Source: Silicimonas sp. | GTDB taxonomy: Bacteria > Pseudomonadota > Alphaproteobacteria > Rhodobacterales > Rhodobacteraceae | DNA: 64,000 nt | Assembly (NCBI GenBank): GCA_022824525.1 | Contig: JAJDZT010000050.1 | Span: forward strand, 1-64,000 | Reading direction: 5' to 3' | In this document: one piece after another, positions 63,705 to 64,000 of the stretch | Layout of the letters: the number at the start of each line of letters is the position of its first letter | Numbering within the stretch: position 1 is the first letter of the stretch | Notes under the pieces: model-generated | Told to the model about the DNA's origin: nothing | Databases searched by the model: none | The model's input: only the letters and a program-made list of their open reading frames with translations | Translations under genes and position numbers: made by a program

Positions 63705-63819
63705 AAGAGGTGTCCCCCGTCTTCAGGTTTTGCCTTGATGTAAACTGACAGCTTCTATCGACCAGCCTTGATTTGCACAAGTTCACGGTCAAAACCTGCG
63801 GCGAAGTAACCGAAATCCG

Positions 63820-64000
63820 TCAAATCCACCGTCGCGTCGAGGCGGCATAGGCGTCAAAGGCTTCACCAAACTCCGACTGTAACCGCCCCTCTTCCGGCCG
63901 AATGAAGCGACGCTCCAGCACGACAGCTAGCAGCGGTACGAGCAGAACCCCCAGAACGCTTCCCCAAATCAGAGCAAAGCCCGCGAGGATAAGAACGTCG
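63820..64000 (-). CDS. C-terminal end of an isoprenylcysteine-methyltransferase-like membrane protein (partial)
   Basis: The last 60 codons of a minus-strand gene that begins beyond the window. They give a hydrophobic segment (LILAGFALIWGSVLGVLLVPLLA) followed by LERRFIRPEEGRLQSEFG and EAFDAYAASTRRWI. The E-x-R-F/L...EEG-x-L...FG-x-x-F-x-x-Y pattern is the conserved SAM-binding tail of the ICMT/phospholipid methyltransferase family. The stop at 63820 lies 115 bases from the pntA start. Confidence 0.75.
   Translation of the reverse strand, partial: DVLILAGFALIWGSVLGVLLVPLLAVVLERRFIRPEEGRLQSEFGEAFDAYAASTRRWI

Overview
The window reads as chromosomal DNA of a marine-type alphaproteobacterium of the Rhodobacterales (Roseobacter group). 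The basis is gene content and order known from that group: soxBDAG next to dnaG, a pcm-tolC-acidic coiled protein neighbourhood, pobA-pca genes under a PcaQ-type regulator, and a recurring 3'-end element with a GGGATATTTT core. Coding density is high, both strands are used, and many genes overlap by ATGA, so short operons are the rule. There is no rRNA operon, CRISPR array or intact prophage.

Layout. 1-154: the start of a probable IS982-like transposase with nested dyads, just downstream of dnaG. 155-7894: dnaG, then the heterotetrameric sarcosine oxidase genes (read soxB-soxD-soxA-soxG on the minus strand) below a TetR gene. 7904-9897: a TetR operator pair, a small membrane protein and a Glu/Leu-type dehydrogenase. 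10096-13327: a perfect FNR-type box in front of three Tad-like pseudopilin/vWA genes and a clear terminator. 13326-19909: a membrane protein, a lipoprotein, homoserine dehydrogenase, a PilZ protein, a PopZ-like acidic protein, TolC and an isoaspartyl-methyltransferase family protein. 20044-20685: tRNA-Cys followed by a truncated integrase.

20686-26757 is a homogentisate catabolism operon (MarR, hmgA, fahA, MBL-fold protein, FAD monooxygenase, DUF2783, a broken maiA). 26822-33441 is a protocatechuate/4-hydroxybenzoate block (sulfatase, BKACE, pcaG, pcaH, pcaC, pobA, divergent pcaQ) without pcaB or pcaD. 33519-37743 has a dimethylglycine-dehydrogenase-like flavoprotein, a LysR regulator and a hydroxypyruvate-isomerase-like protein. 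37937-42219: a methyltransferase, an AbrB-type permease with its GntR regulator, kynureninase and a small exported protein. 42404-45574: katG and divergent oxyR. 45591-56747: thiolase, ygfZ, a glycosyltransferase, an MsbA-type ABC exporter with a tyrosine phosphatase, a serine-glyoxylate-type aminotransferase, a HisC-like aminotransferase, a large membrane-anchored protein, a beta-hydroxyacid dehydrogenase and rluE. 56813-64000: a PA14-beta-barrel surface protein, an aggregation-factor-like secreted protein, a Tat-exported multicopper oxidase overlapping pntB, pntA and the end of an isoprenylcysteine-methyltransferase-like gene.

Taken together the genes describe a heterotroph that uses methylated amines (sarcosine, perhaps dimethylglycine) and aromatic compounds (homogentisate, 4-hydroxybenzoate, kynurenine), feeds acetoacetate/acetyl-CoA through a thiolase, balances NADPH with a proton-pumping transhydrogenase and answers peroxide through OxyR-KatG. 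The least ordinary items are the PA14-autotransporter-type fusion, the truncated maiA, the pca cluster lacking pcaB and pcaD but carrying a BKACE enzyme, the metal-site-degenerate MBL protein, the integrase remnant at tRNA-Cys, the perfect FNR box before Tad-like genes, and several near-perfect operators.
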